From CAIUGU01 sp965279735 (GTDB lineage: Bacteria; Pseudomonadota; Gammaproteobacteria; Steroidobacterales; Steroidobacteraceae): DNA of 64,000 nucleotides. Both the position numbers and the translations under genes were made by a program. Below are positions 16,534 to 24,234 of the stretch, piece after piece. A model generated the notes under the pieces. The model was not told the origin of the DNA, did not search any database, and saw only the letters and a program-made list of their open reading frames with translations. Positions within the stretch are counted from its first letter, which is position 1, and each line of letters starts with the position of its first letter. The stretch lies in the NCBI GenBank assembly GCA_965279735.1, contig OZ257260.1:1550001-1614000 (forward strand). Reading direction: 5' to 3'.

Positions 16534-17513
16534 GACCCGACCTGGAGAAGGATCTTGCCCTTGTGTCCGCTGCTCTCCATCCAGGCCTGGGCCTTGCCGG
16601 CTTCGGCAAGAGGAAAGATCTTGTCGACGATCGGCTTGATCTTGCCGCTGTCGAGCAGGGGCCACACGTGTTCTTCCAGTTTGGCCTTGATCGCGGCCTT
16701 GAATTCGACAGAACGCGGCCGCAGCAGCGAGCCCGTCACCGAGACGCGCTTGGCCATCAGCTGATAGAGATCGATGGGCGTCGTGGAACCGCTCATGAGT
16801 GCAATGTGCACAAGCCGCCCTTCGGTGGCGAGCGCCACGATGTTACGCATGAGGTAACTCGCGCCCACCATGTCGAGGATCACATCCACGCCCCGTCCTG
16901 CCGTTTCCTCAAGGACAACGCGGGCAAAATCTTCGGTCCTGTAGTTGATGGCGCGCTTCGCGCCGAGCGTCTCGCAGTAGCGGCACTTCTCATCGGAACC
17001 TGCCGTAGTGAATACGGTGTGTCCGAGCGCAGTCATGAGCTGTATGGCAGCGACCCCAATCCCGCTCGAGCCGCCATGAACGAGAAAACTTTCCCCAGCC
17101 TTGAGGCGGCCGAACTCGAAGACGTTGCTCCAGACCGTGAAGTACGACTCCGGCAACGCGGCTGCAGCGACGAGATCGATTCCCTTCGGCACACGGAGGA
17201 CCTGGGCGACGGGAGCGACGCAGTACTCCGCATAGCCACCGCCTTGCAGAAGCGCACAGACCGGCTGCCCGACCGCAAACTCCGTCACTCCGGAACCGAT
17301 TGCCGCAACGAGACCCGAGACTTCAAGGCCAGGCCATTCGGGCGCACCCGCCGGAACGGGATAACCCCCGAGTCGCTGCAGGACATCGGCGCGATTGAGA
17401 CCCGCCGCGGCGACCTTGATCAGGACTTCATGCGGGCCCGCGGCAGGAATCGGTCTTGTCGCAAGCGCCAGTACTTCCGGAGGACCCGGACGCCGGATCT
17501 CGATGACCTGCAT
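16530..17513 (-). CDS. NAD(P)H-quinone oxidoreductase, zinc-free MDR family (PIG3-like)
   Basis: A 327-residue cytoplasmic medium-chain reductase of the QOR/PIG3 group. It lacks the zinc ligands of alcohol dehydrogenases and has the N-terminal VLIKVAAAGLNRADVLQRLG, the NADPH-binding FLVHGGSSGIGVAAIQL near residue 140 and GADVIL-like loop GRGVDVILDMVGASYL. I start it at the ATG at 17513, preceded by GGGAAG, instead of a TTG seven codons upstream. It probably reduces quinones or acts as an enoyl/crotonyl-type reductase; the substrate is not known. Its stop codon is supplied by the palindromic repeat at 16474-16533. Confidence 0.88.
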   Translation of the reverse strand: MQVIEIRRPGPPEVLALATRPIPAAGPHEVLIKVAAAGLNRADVLQRLGGYPVPAGAPEWPGLEVSGLVAAIGSGVTEFAVGQPVCALLQGGGYAEYCVAPVAQVLRVPKGIDLVAAAALPESYFTVWSNVFEFGRLKAGESFLVHGGSSGIGVAAIQLMTALGHTVFTTAGSDEKCRYCETLGAKRAINYRTEDFARVVLEETAGRGVDVILDMVGASYLMRNIVALATEGRLVHIALMSGSTTPIDLYQLMAKRVSVTGSLLRPRSVEFKAAIKAKLEEHVWPLLDSGKIKPIVDKIFPLAEAGKAQAWMESSGHKGKILLQVGS

Positions 17514-17530
17514 GGTCTTCCCGACCTCGC

Positions 17531-17941
17531 TCAAGGCAGCGGGCCCTGCGCGGCAGCGCCACCATCAACGGGCGTCACGCGATCCACGAAGAATCCCGTT
17601 TCAGCGAAGCAGCTGGTCGGGACGCCCCTGTGCTCGGTGTAATGCAGACGCACGCGCTCACCCACGGAAGCATTGAGCTGCTCGACTACTGCGGGATCGC
17701 GCACGCTGAAGGCCCAGATCTCGGGTGCCACTCCACCCACGATGTAGAGCGCGAGCTCACCTTCGTAGGTCTTGCAGATCCAGCCCTTGCGGGAAAACTT
17801 CTGGACGACGCCTGCCCTTTCACCGTCGGAGTAGCTCCACGACAGCGTGAATGCGGTCCACGCGATGGCCGCTGCAAGGATGACGACGATCACGATGAAT
17901 ACAGGCTTCGCCCAGCCGCCGCTACGCTTGCTGTTGCGCAT
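17531..17941 (-). CDS. Hypothetical membrane-anchored protein
   Basis: A 136-residue protein of unknown function. A short basic N-terminus is followed by one hydrophobic helix (VFIVIVVILAAAIAWTAFTL, about residues 14-33) and a predicted periplasmic domain with two cysteines (WICKTYEGELALY and PTSCFAETGFFVDRV), which could form a disulfide. The ATG at 17941 fits because it falls 4 bp after the stop of the upstream YqhA-like gene; an upstream in-frame start would overlap it. The close spacing suggests co-transcription with the yqhA-like gene. I do not recognise the family. Confidence 0.65.
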   Translation of the reverse strand: MRNSKRSGGWAKPVFIVIVVILAAAIAWTAFTLSWSYSDGERAGVVQKFSRKGWICKTYEGELALYIVGGVAPEIWAFSVRDPAVVEQLNASVGERVRLHYTEHRGVPTSCFAETGFFVDRVTPVDGGAAAQGPLP

Positions 17942-17945
17942 GGGG

Positions 17946-18452
17946 TCAATGCTCCCTGTGCTGGGCGAAAGCAATGCGATCAAGGATGCCCATCAGGACT
18001 GCCGAAACGACAAAAGTCAGATGGATGATGACGTACCACATGAGCTTGTCGTTCTCTGTCTGCTCGGCGTTCATGAACACCTGCAGCAGGTGAATCGACG
18101 AGATGGCGACGATGGAGGCGGCGACCTTTAACTTGAGCGTACCGGCATCGAGCTTGCCGAGCCAGCCAAGCTTGTCCCCGCTCCCTTCGATGTCGATGCG
18201 GGAGACGAAGTTCTCATAACCCGAGAACATCACCATCACGATAAGACTGCCGACCAGAACCAGATCGATCAGCGCCAGCAGGGACAGGACGAGATCGGAT
18301 TCACCAATGGTGAATACGTGCACGAAGAGATGGAACACTTCCTGGAAAAACTTGACGCCGAGAACGATCAACCCCAGCGACAGCCCGAGGTAGACGGGAG
18401 CCAGGATCCAGCGGCTTGCGAACAGCAGTTTCTCGATCGATTTTTCCAGCAT
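17946..18452 (-). CDS. YqhA/UPF0114 family inner-membrane protein
   Basis: A protein of about 168 residues with three to four transmembrane segments (about residues 13-38, 55-80, 108-130 and 140-160). ILAPVYLGLSLGLIVLGVKFF at the start, SLLALIDLVLVGSLIVMVMF and FSGYENFVSR are typical of the TIGR00645/YqhA family, found in many proteobacteria with no assigned function. I prefer the ATG two codons inside the longest frame, which uses TTG. It is followed after 4 bp by the small membrane protein gene, probably in the same transcript. Confidence 0.85.
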   Translation of the reverse strand: MLEKSIEKLLFASRWILAPVYLGLSLGLIVLGVKFFQEVFHLFVHVFTIGESDLVLSLLALIDLVLVGSLIVMVMFSGYENFVSRIDIEGSGDKLGWLGKLDAGTLKLKVAASIVAISSIHLLQVFMNAEQTENDKLMWYVIIHLTFVVSAVLMGILDRIAFAQHREH

Positions 18453-18500
18453 CGACAACTCTCCCTCAGGCTTCGCCGCTATCTTAGCCGGTCAGGTCGT

Positions 18501-20630
18501 TCAATCGCGGGCCGGGCGCTTGGCAAATGTTTTACCGAACGGCTTCCCGCCAGGCTTGCCGAAGGGTTTGCCCCCCGGTTTACCCGGTGACTTGCCCGAC
18601 GGTTTACCGAGCGTCTTGCGGATCGGCCGGTCTGCAGGCCGTTCGCTTGGGCGGACGGGCCGCTCCCTCGGATCCGAGAGGCGCGCGTCACCCACGCGGG
18701 TGATCTTGAGCTGCTGGCCTGCGACCCAGACCTTCTGCAGGTCGCGGAAGATTTCCTTTGGCATGCCCTCGGGCAGATCGACCAGGCTGTAATCCTCCTG
18801 GATATCGATATGACCGATCATTTTTCCATCGAGACCCGCCTCGTTGATGATGGCGCCGACGATGTTCGCGGGCTTCACGCCATGCGCCTTGCCGACTGCG
18901 AGACGATAGGTCTCCGTGCGATGTTCTGTCCCTTTCGCCCGTTTTCTTTCAAACGGACGTTCGGTCCCGGCTTCGGCCCTGCCCTCGGATGGCGTCTCGG
19001 AGCGGACTTCCGTCCGGGGTTGCGGCTTGAACTCCGAGCGGGATTCCGGCCTCGACTCCGGACGTGGCTCACGACGCGGTTCAGCCCCCACATCGGCGCG
19101 GAATTCAGCGCGGAAATCAGGTCGAGCGGCCGGCTTCGCTTCATCACGCGGCCTGGATGAAGGCTCCTTGCGCTCACGCGGCAGCCGACTCTCGGGTGCG
19201 GGCATGGCGGCGACTTCCGCAGGTCGCGAACGTTCCGGACGGCTACGCTCCGGCGGAGCCCGCTCTGCTTCTTCACGACGGGGTGCCCTGCCCCCTGCAA
19301 GAAACAAGGGCTTGTCGCCCTGCGCCATGGCAGCGAGTGCAGCGGCGACTTCAACGAGTTCCACTTCATGCTCACGAGCATAGCGCTCGACCAGCAACTG
19401 GAAGTCGGCGATGCCGTCCGCAGTGCGTGCCTCCGTGATCTTCTGCATGAAGCGGCCGACGCGCAGATCATTCACAGCTTCAACGGTCGGCAGATCCATC
19501 GGCTCGATGGGCTGCCGGGTTGCGCGTTCGATCATGCGGAGCATGTTCCGTTCGCGGTAGTTGACGAACAGGATCGCCTCGCCGCTGCGGCCGGCACGCC
19601 CTGTGCGACCAATGCGGTGTACATAGCTCTCGGTGTCGTACGGAATATCGAAATTGATCACGTGGCTGATGCGTTCCACGTCGAGACCGCGTGCCGCCAC
19701 ATCGGTCGCCACAACGATATCGAGTTGGCCTGATTTCAGCCGGTTCACCGTGCGCTCGCGCAGCGCCTGGGGAATATCACCGTTCAGGGGTGCAGCGGCG
19801 TAGCCACGGGCTTCCAGCCGTTCAGCCAGTTCGGCGGTGGACTGCTTGGTGCGCGCGAAGATCAGGATGCCATCGAAGGGCTCAGCTTCGAGAATCCGCG
19901 TCAGCGCATCGAGCTTGGTCATGTTGCCGAGCAGGAAGTAGCGCTGGCGGATGTTGGTCGCCGTGCTGGTCCGACTGCGGATCGTGACTTCCGCGGGCGA
20001 CCGCAGGTGCTTCTGTGCGATCTTGCGAATCACCGCAGGTAGCGTTGCCGAAAACAGGGCGATCTGCCGCTCTGCTGGAATCTGCTCGAGCACCCATTCG
20101 ACATCGTCGATGAAACCCATGCGCAGCATCTCGTCGGCTTCGTCGAGCACGAGATTGCGAAGGGCTGCGAGCTTGAGCGTGCCGCGCTTCATGTGATCCA
20201 TCACGCGACCCGGCGTACCCACGACCACGTGGACGCCACGACGAAGGCTGGCGAGCTGCGGCTCATAGCTCTGGCCGCCATAGATGGGCAGCACGTGAAA
20301 CCCCGGCATGTGGCCGGCGTACTTCTTGAAGGCTTCAGCCACCTGGATGGCGAGTTCGCGCGTGGGCACCAGCACCAGCGTCTGGACCGCATCCACTTCG
20401 GGGCGCAGCTGGGAAAGAATCGGCAATGCAAAAGCAGCCGTCTTGCCCGTGCCGGTCTGCGCCTGGCCGAGCAGATCCTTGCCGGCGAGCAGATGGGGAA
20501 TAGTGGCGGCCTGGATGGGCGATGGCGATTCGTAGCCTACGTCCTCCAGCGCCTTGAGCACGGGATCACTCAGGCCAAGATCGCGAAAAGTGGACGGCTC
20601 GTCAACCGCGGCAGCGGATTCGGTAGACAT
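18501..20630 (-). CDS. deaD: DEAD-box RNA helicase
   Basis: A 709-residue ATP-dependent RNA helicase of the DeaD/CsdA type, involved in ribosome assembly, mRNA turnover and cold adaptation. The core has AQTGTGKTAAFALP (motif I), VGTPGRVMDH, DEAD in LVLDEADEML, SAT in LFSATLP, and HRIGRTGRAGR (motif VI). Behind it is a long Arg/Glu/Pro-rich low-complexity stretch (about 455-585), the DbpA-type RNA-binding domain (TYRLAVGKAHGVKPANIVGA) and a basic tail of repeated GKPGGKPFGKP units. I start it at the ATG at 20630, since upstream codons are not helicase-like. The long tail probably widens RNA binding. Confidence 0.94.
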   Translation of the reverse strand: MSTESAAAVDEPSTFRDLGLSDPVLKALEDVGYESPSPIQAATIPHLLAGKDLLGQAQTGTGKTAAFALPILSQLRPEVDAVQTLVLVPTRELAIQVAEAFKKYAGHMPGFHVLPIYGGQSYEPQLASLRRGVHVVVGTPGRVMDHMKRGTLKLAALRNLVLDEADEMLRMGFIDDVEWVLEQIPAERQIALFSATLPAVIRKIAQKHLRSPAEVTIRSRTSTATNIRQRYFLLGNMTKLDALTRILEAEPFDGILIFARTKQSTAELAERLEARGYAAAPLNGDIPQALRERTVNRLKSGQLDIVVATDVAARGLDVERISHVINFDIPYDTESYVHRIGRTGRAGRSGEAILFVNYRERNMLRMIERATRQPIEPMDLPTVEAVNDLRVGRFMQKITEARTADGIADFQLLVERYAREHEVELVEVAAALAAMAQGDKPLFLAGGRAPRREEAERAPPERSRPERSRPAEVAAMPAPESRLPRERKEPSSRPRDEAKPAARPDFRAEFRADVGAEPRREPRPESRPESRSEFKPQPRTEVRSETPSEGRAEAGTERPFERKRAKGTEHRTETYRLAVGKAHGVKPANIVGAIINEAGLDGKMIGHIDIQEDYSLVDLPEGMPKEIFRDLQKVWVAGQQLKITRVGDARLSDPRERPVRPSERPADRPIRKTLGKPSGKSPGKPGGKPFGKPGGKPFGKTFAKRPARD

Positions 20631-20827
20631 AAATACCTTGGGATTGAAGACGGGACGCCGGAGCGGTGGTCCACGGTCGGGGCCGCATTCTAGCCGCTGG
20701 CGCATTGTCGCGCAGGCCTTTGAACGGCAAGAGGCTTTTGGCCGACGGAAGAATGCTGGAAGCGCCCTCCAGCCACCGGCACAGACGACTTCAGGTTAAA
20801 TCCATAACCCCATGAATAACCTTAACT

Positions 20828-20850
20828 AAAAGCGGAGAAAATCACTCCGC
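20828..20850 (-). terminator. Rho-independent terminator of the pyruvate dehydrogenase operon
   Basis: On the minus strand a 6-bp stem GCGGAG...CTCCGC (20832-20850) with a 7-nt loop is followed by TTTTAGTT, 13 bp after the lpdA stop codon. Position and T-run support a terminator. Confidence 0.75.
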
Positions 20851-20863
20851 CAGGCCCTGCTTT

Positions 20864-22612
20864 CTATTTCTTCTTCGGCAGGTAGAGATCGGTAAGCGTC
20901 CCCTCGAACGCCTCAGCTGAGAACGCAACGGTCTCGGACAGCGTCGGATGGGGATGAATCGTGTTGCCGATGTCCGCGGCATCACAGCCCATCTCGATGG
21001 CCAGCGCGACCTCGGAGATCAGGTCGCCCCCGTTCGTGCCGACCACGCCGCCACCGAGTACACGGTGCGTGACCGGGTCGAACAGCAGCTTGGTGAACCC
21101 GTCGTCGCGATTGAGCGCGAGCGACCGGCCACTGGCGGCCCAGGGGAACTGCGCCTTTTCGTAGGGAATACCTTTGGCCTTTGCGTCCGTTTCGGTGAGC
21201 CCGACCCAAGCCACTTCCGGATCGGTGTACGCCACCGATGGAATAACGCGGGCATCGAACGCCCGTTTCTCGCCGTGGGCGACTTCAACCGCTACCTTGC
21301 CCTCGTGCGTGGCCTTGTGAGCCAGCATCGGCTGCCCGACGATGTCGCCGATGGCGAAGATATGCGGCACGTTGGTGCGCATCTGTTTGTCGACGGGAAT
21401 GAAGCCCCTGTCGCTCACGACCACGCCCGCCTTCTCGGCATCGATGCGACGGCCATTGGGCGAGCGGCCCACGGACACCAGCACCTTGTCGTACACCTCG
21501 GGTGGAATGGCCTGCTCGCCTTCGAACGTCACCCGGATGCCTTCAGCGAGGGCCTCGACCTTGGTGACTTTCGTTTTCACCATGATCTTTTCGTAGCGCT
21601 TCGTGATGCGCTTCTCGAGCGGCCTGACGAGGTCACGGTCGCAGCCCGGCATCAGGCCATCGGTCAGCTCGACGACGCTGACCTTCACGCCGAGCGCATC
21701 ATAAACAGTGGCCATTTCGAGACCGATGATGCCGCCGCCAATCACGAGCATGCGCTTTGGCAGGTTCAATTCCAGCGCACCGGTGGAATCAATGATCCGT
21801 GGATCGTCGGGCACACCCGGCAGCTTGACCGATTCGGAACCCGCGGCAATCACGCAATTGCGGAAGGTCACGCGGCGAGGCGCGCCTTCACCCGACACTT
21901 CAAGGGTATGCGGATCGACGAACTTGCCCACGCCGCGAATTACATCGACCTTGCGCTGTTTCGCCATGGTCGTGAGGCCATTTGTCAGGCGCCCGACCAC
22001 CTTGTTCTTCCAGTCGCGCAGCTTGTCGGTGTCGATGACCGGATGACCGAACTGGATACCGAGCGGCGACATCGACTCCGCTTCCTCGATGACCTTTGCC
22101 GCATGCAGCAGCGCCTTCGAGGGAATGCAGCCGACGTTGAGACAGACACCACCGAGCGTTGGCCAGCGTTCGACCATCGCCACCTTCATGCCGAGGTCGG
22201 CAGCACGGAATGCAGCGGTATAGCCGCCAGGGCCCGCACCGAGCACGACGATTTCGTAGTCGAAGGCCGATGGACTGGCCGGCGTCGGCACCGCAGCTGC
22301 CCTCGCAGGCGGAGCGGCAGGAGCAGGACTTTCTGCCTTGGGCGCTGGACTCTGCACCGCAACAGCCTTGTCAGCCGTGGCCACCGCATCGATGGTCAGT
22401 ACGACACTGCCCTTCGATACTCGATCGCCTTTCTTGACGGCGAGGCTCTTGACCACGCCCGCGACGGACGAAGGCACATCCATCGTGGCCTTGTCGGTTT
22501 CGAGCGTAACGAGCGGCGTTTCAAGGGCGACTGTATCGCCGACCTTCACGAGCACATCGATGACTTCGACATCGTGAAAATCGCCGATGTCGGGAACGAG
22601 GACGTTGGTCAA
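20864..22612 (-). CDS. lpdA: Dihydrolipoamide dehydrogenase (E3) with N-terminal lipoyl domain
   Basis: A 582-residue flavoprotein that reoxidises dihydrolipoyl groups of the pyruvate dehydrogenase complex with NAD. Residues 1-80 are a lipoyl domain (lysine in ETDKATMD), followed by an Ala/Pro linker, an extra module also found in the E3 of some proteobacteria. The disulfide centre is GGVCLNVGCIPSKALLH, the FAD site VLGAGPGGYTAAFRAADLG, the NAD site VIGGGIIGLEMATVYDALG, and the C-terminal HPHPTLSE gives the catalytic His-Glu pair. The start overlaps the aceF stop by 4 bp. Last gene of the operon, followed by a terminator. Confidence 0.96.
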   Translation of the reverse strand: MTNVLVPDIGDFHDVEVIDVLVKVGDTVALETPLVTLETDKATMDVPSSVAGVVKSLAVKKGDRVSKGSVVLTIDAVATADKAVAVQSPAPKAESPAPAAPPARAAAVPTPASPSAFDYEIVVLGAGPGGYTAAFRAADLGMKVAMVERWPTLGGVCLNVGCIPSKALLHAAKVIEEAESMSPLGIQFGHPVIDTDKLRDWKNKVVGRLTNGLTTMAKQRKVDVIRGVGKFVDPHTLEVSGEGAPRRVTFRNCVIAAGSESVKLPGVPDDPRIIDSTGALELNLPKRMLVIGGGIIGLEMATVYDALGVKVSVVELTDGLMPGCDRDLVRPLEKRITKRYEKIMVKTKVTKVEALAEGIRVTFEGEQAIPPEVYDKVLVSVGRSPNGRRIDAEKAGVVVSDRGFIPVDKQMRTNVPHIFAIGDIVGQPMLAHKATHEGKVAVEVAHGEKRAFDARVIPSVAYTDPEVAWVGLTETDAKAKGIPYEKAQFPWAASGRSLALNRDDGFTKLLFDPVTHRVLGGGVVGTNGGDLISEVALAIEMGCDAADIGNTIHPHPTLSETVAFSAEAFEGTLTDLYLPKKK

Positions 22613-24234
22613 GGTACGGCTTCCAGCAGGGCCTTCACATCGGCGAGCTTCTGCGCGAGGAACGTGGCGAAGCGCGCTCCGGCTGCCCCGTCGATCACGC
22701 GGTGATCGTAGGACAGCGACAGCGGCAACATGAGGCGCGGCACGAACTGGCCGTCGCGATACACCGGCTGCTGCGAGGATTTCGATACACCGAGGATCGC
22801 CACTTCAGGGGCATTGATGATCGGCGTGAACGCCGTTCCGCCAATGCCGCCGAGACTCGAGACCGTGAACGTCCCACCCTGCATCTCCGCGCCCGACAGT
22901 TTGCCCGTGCGTGCCTTCTCCGACAGCGTCGCGAGGTCGCGTGCCAGCTCGTAGACATCCTTCCGGTCCGCATCGCGGATCACCGGCACCATGAGGCCGT
23001 TCGGCGTGTCGGCAGCGAACCCGAGGTGGATGTATTTCTTGTAGACCAGATTCTGTCCGCCCGCATCGAGCGAAGCATTGAACAGCGGGTATTCCTGCAG
23101 CGCCTTCACCGTCGCTCGCAGAATGAATGCCAGCGGCGTGAGCTTCACGCCCCCTTTTGCGGCCTTGTCCTTGAGCTTGACGCGTTCCGCTTCAAGATCC
23201 GTGATGTCCGCCTGCTCGTACTGCGTGACATGCGGCAGGTTCACCCAGCTTGCATGCAGGCGCGCGCCGGAAATCTTCTGGATGCGACCGAGCGGCTTGA
23301 TCTCCACCGGGCCGAACTTCGCGAAGTCGACGACCGGCACTGCCGGCAATCCGGCGCCGGCGGGCGCGCTGCCGACAGCGCCGCTCAGAACCTGCTTGAC
23401 CCAGCCCTTCACGTCATCGTGCGTGATGCGTCCCTTGACGCCCGTGCCCTTCACACGCCCCAGATCGACTCCGAGTTCGCGGGCGAATCTGCGTACCGAA
23501 GGACCGGCGTACGCTTTTGCAAAGGAAGTTTCGTCGATTGTCGCAGGCGCGGCTGCCACAGCCGGTGCTGGAGCCTGCACAACAGCGGCGGGCGCTGTGC
23601 TCGCCGCGGGTGCAGGCGCACTCGCTGGAGCTGCTGCTTTGGCCGGCGCAACCGAACCGCCGCTCGCAACCTGCAATGTCACGACCAGGCTGCCTTTCGA
23701 TACACGGTCGCCTTTCTTGACGACCACGCTCTTGACGACGCCCGCCGCGGAGGACGGAACATCCATCGTGGCTTTCTCGGTCTCGAGCGTGACGAGCGAC
23801 GCTTCGGCAGCAACGGTATCGCCCGCCTTCACCAGCACTTCGATCACTTCTACGTCATGGAAATCGCCGATGTCCGGCACCAGCACCTCCACCGTGGAGC
23901 TTGCTGGTGAAGAAGCCGCTGCAGGAGCCACAGGCGCGCTCGCAGCCGGTGTCGCCGCCTTGGGAGCAGCCGCTGCAGCAGGCGCTGCCTTCTGTTCGGG
24001 CGCGCCGCCTTCAAGCGTGAGAACCACGCTGCCTTTCGAAACGCGATCGCCCTTCTTGATGGAAAGACTCTTGACGACGCCGGCAGCACTCGATGGGACG
24101 TCCATCGTGGCCTTGTCGGTTTCAATCGTGACCAGGGGCGTGTCGATTGCAACGGTATCACCGACCTTCACCAGGACGTCGATCACCTCGACGTCGTGAA
24201 AGTCACCAATGTCGGGAACGAGGATCTGGCTCAT
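22609..24234 (-). CDS. aceF: Dihydrolipoamide acetyltransferase (E2)
   Basis: A 541-residue core subunit of pyruvate dehydrogenase that passes the acetyl group to CoA. Two lipoyl domains (about 1-80 and 117-195), each with ET(D/E)KATMD around the lipoylated lysine, are joined by Ala/Pro-rich linkers. Then come the E1/E3-binding domain (SVRRFARELGVDLGRVKGTG) and the acetyltransferase domain ending in SLSYDHRVIDGAAGARF, with the catalytic His and Asp. Its lipoyl domains are very similar to the one on lpdA, which suggests domain duplication within the operon. It overlaps aceE and lpdA by 4 bp each. Confidence 0.96.
   Translation of the reverse strand: MSQILVPDIGDFHDVEVIDVLVKVGDTVAIDTPLVTIETDKATMDVPSSAAGVVKSLSIKKGDRVSKGSVVLTLEGGAPEQKAAPAAAAAPKAATPAASAPVAPAAASSPASSTVEVLVPDIGDFHDVEVIEVLVKAGDTVAAEASLVTLETEKATMDVPSSAAGVVKSVVVKKGDRVSKGSLVVTLQVASGGSVAPAKAAAPASAPAPAASTAPAAVVQAPAPAVAAAPATIDETSFAKAYAGPSVRRFARELGVDLGRVKGTGVKGRITHDDVKGWVKQVLSGAVGSAPAGAGLPAVPVVDFAKFGPVEIKPLGRIQKISGARLHASWVNLPHVTQYEQADITDLEAERVKLKDKAAKGGVKLTPLAFILRATVKALQEYPLFNASLDAGGQNLVYKKYIHLGFAADTPNGLMVPVIRDADRKDVYELARDLATLSEKARTGKLSGAEMQGGTFTVSSLGGIGGTAFTPIINAPEVAILGVSKSSQQPVYRDGQFVPRLMLPLSLSYDHRVIDGAAGARFATFLAQKLADVKALLEAVP

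Noticed and set aside
20948..22705. A 585-codon plus-strand open frame across lpdA
   Set aside because: It is antisense to lpdA, has no recognisable domain and biased composition; a shadow of a GC-rich gene.
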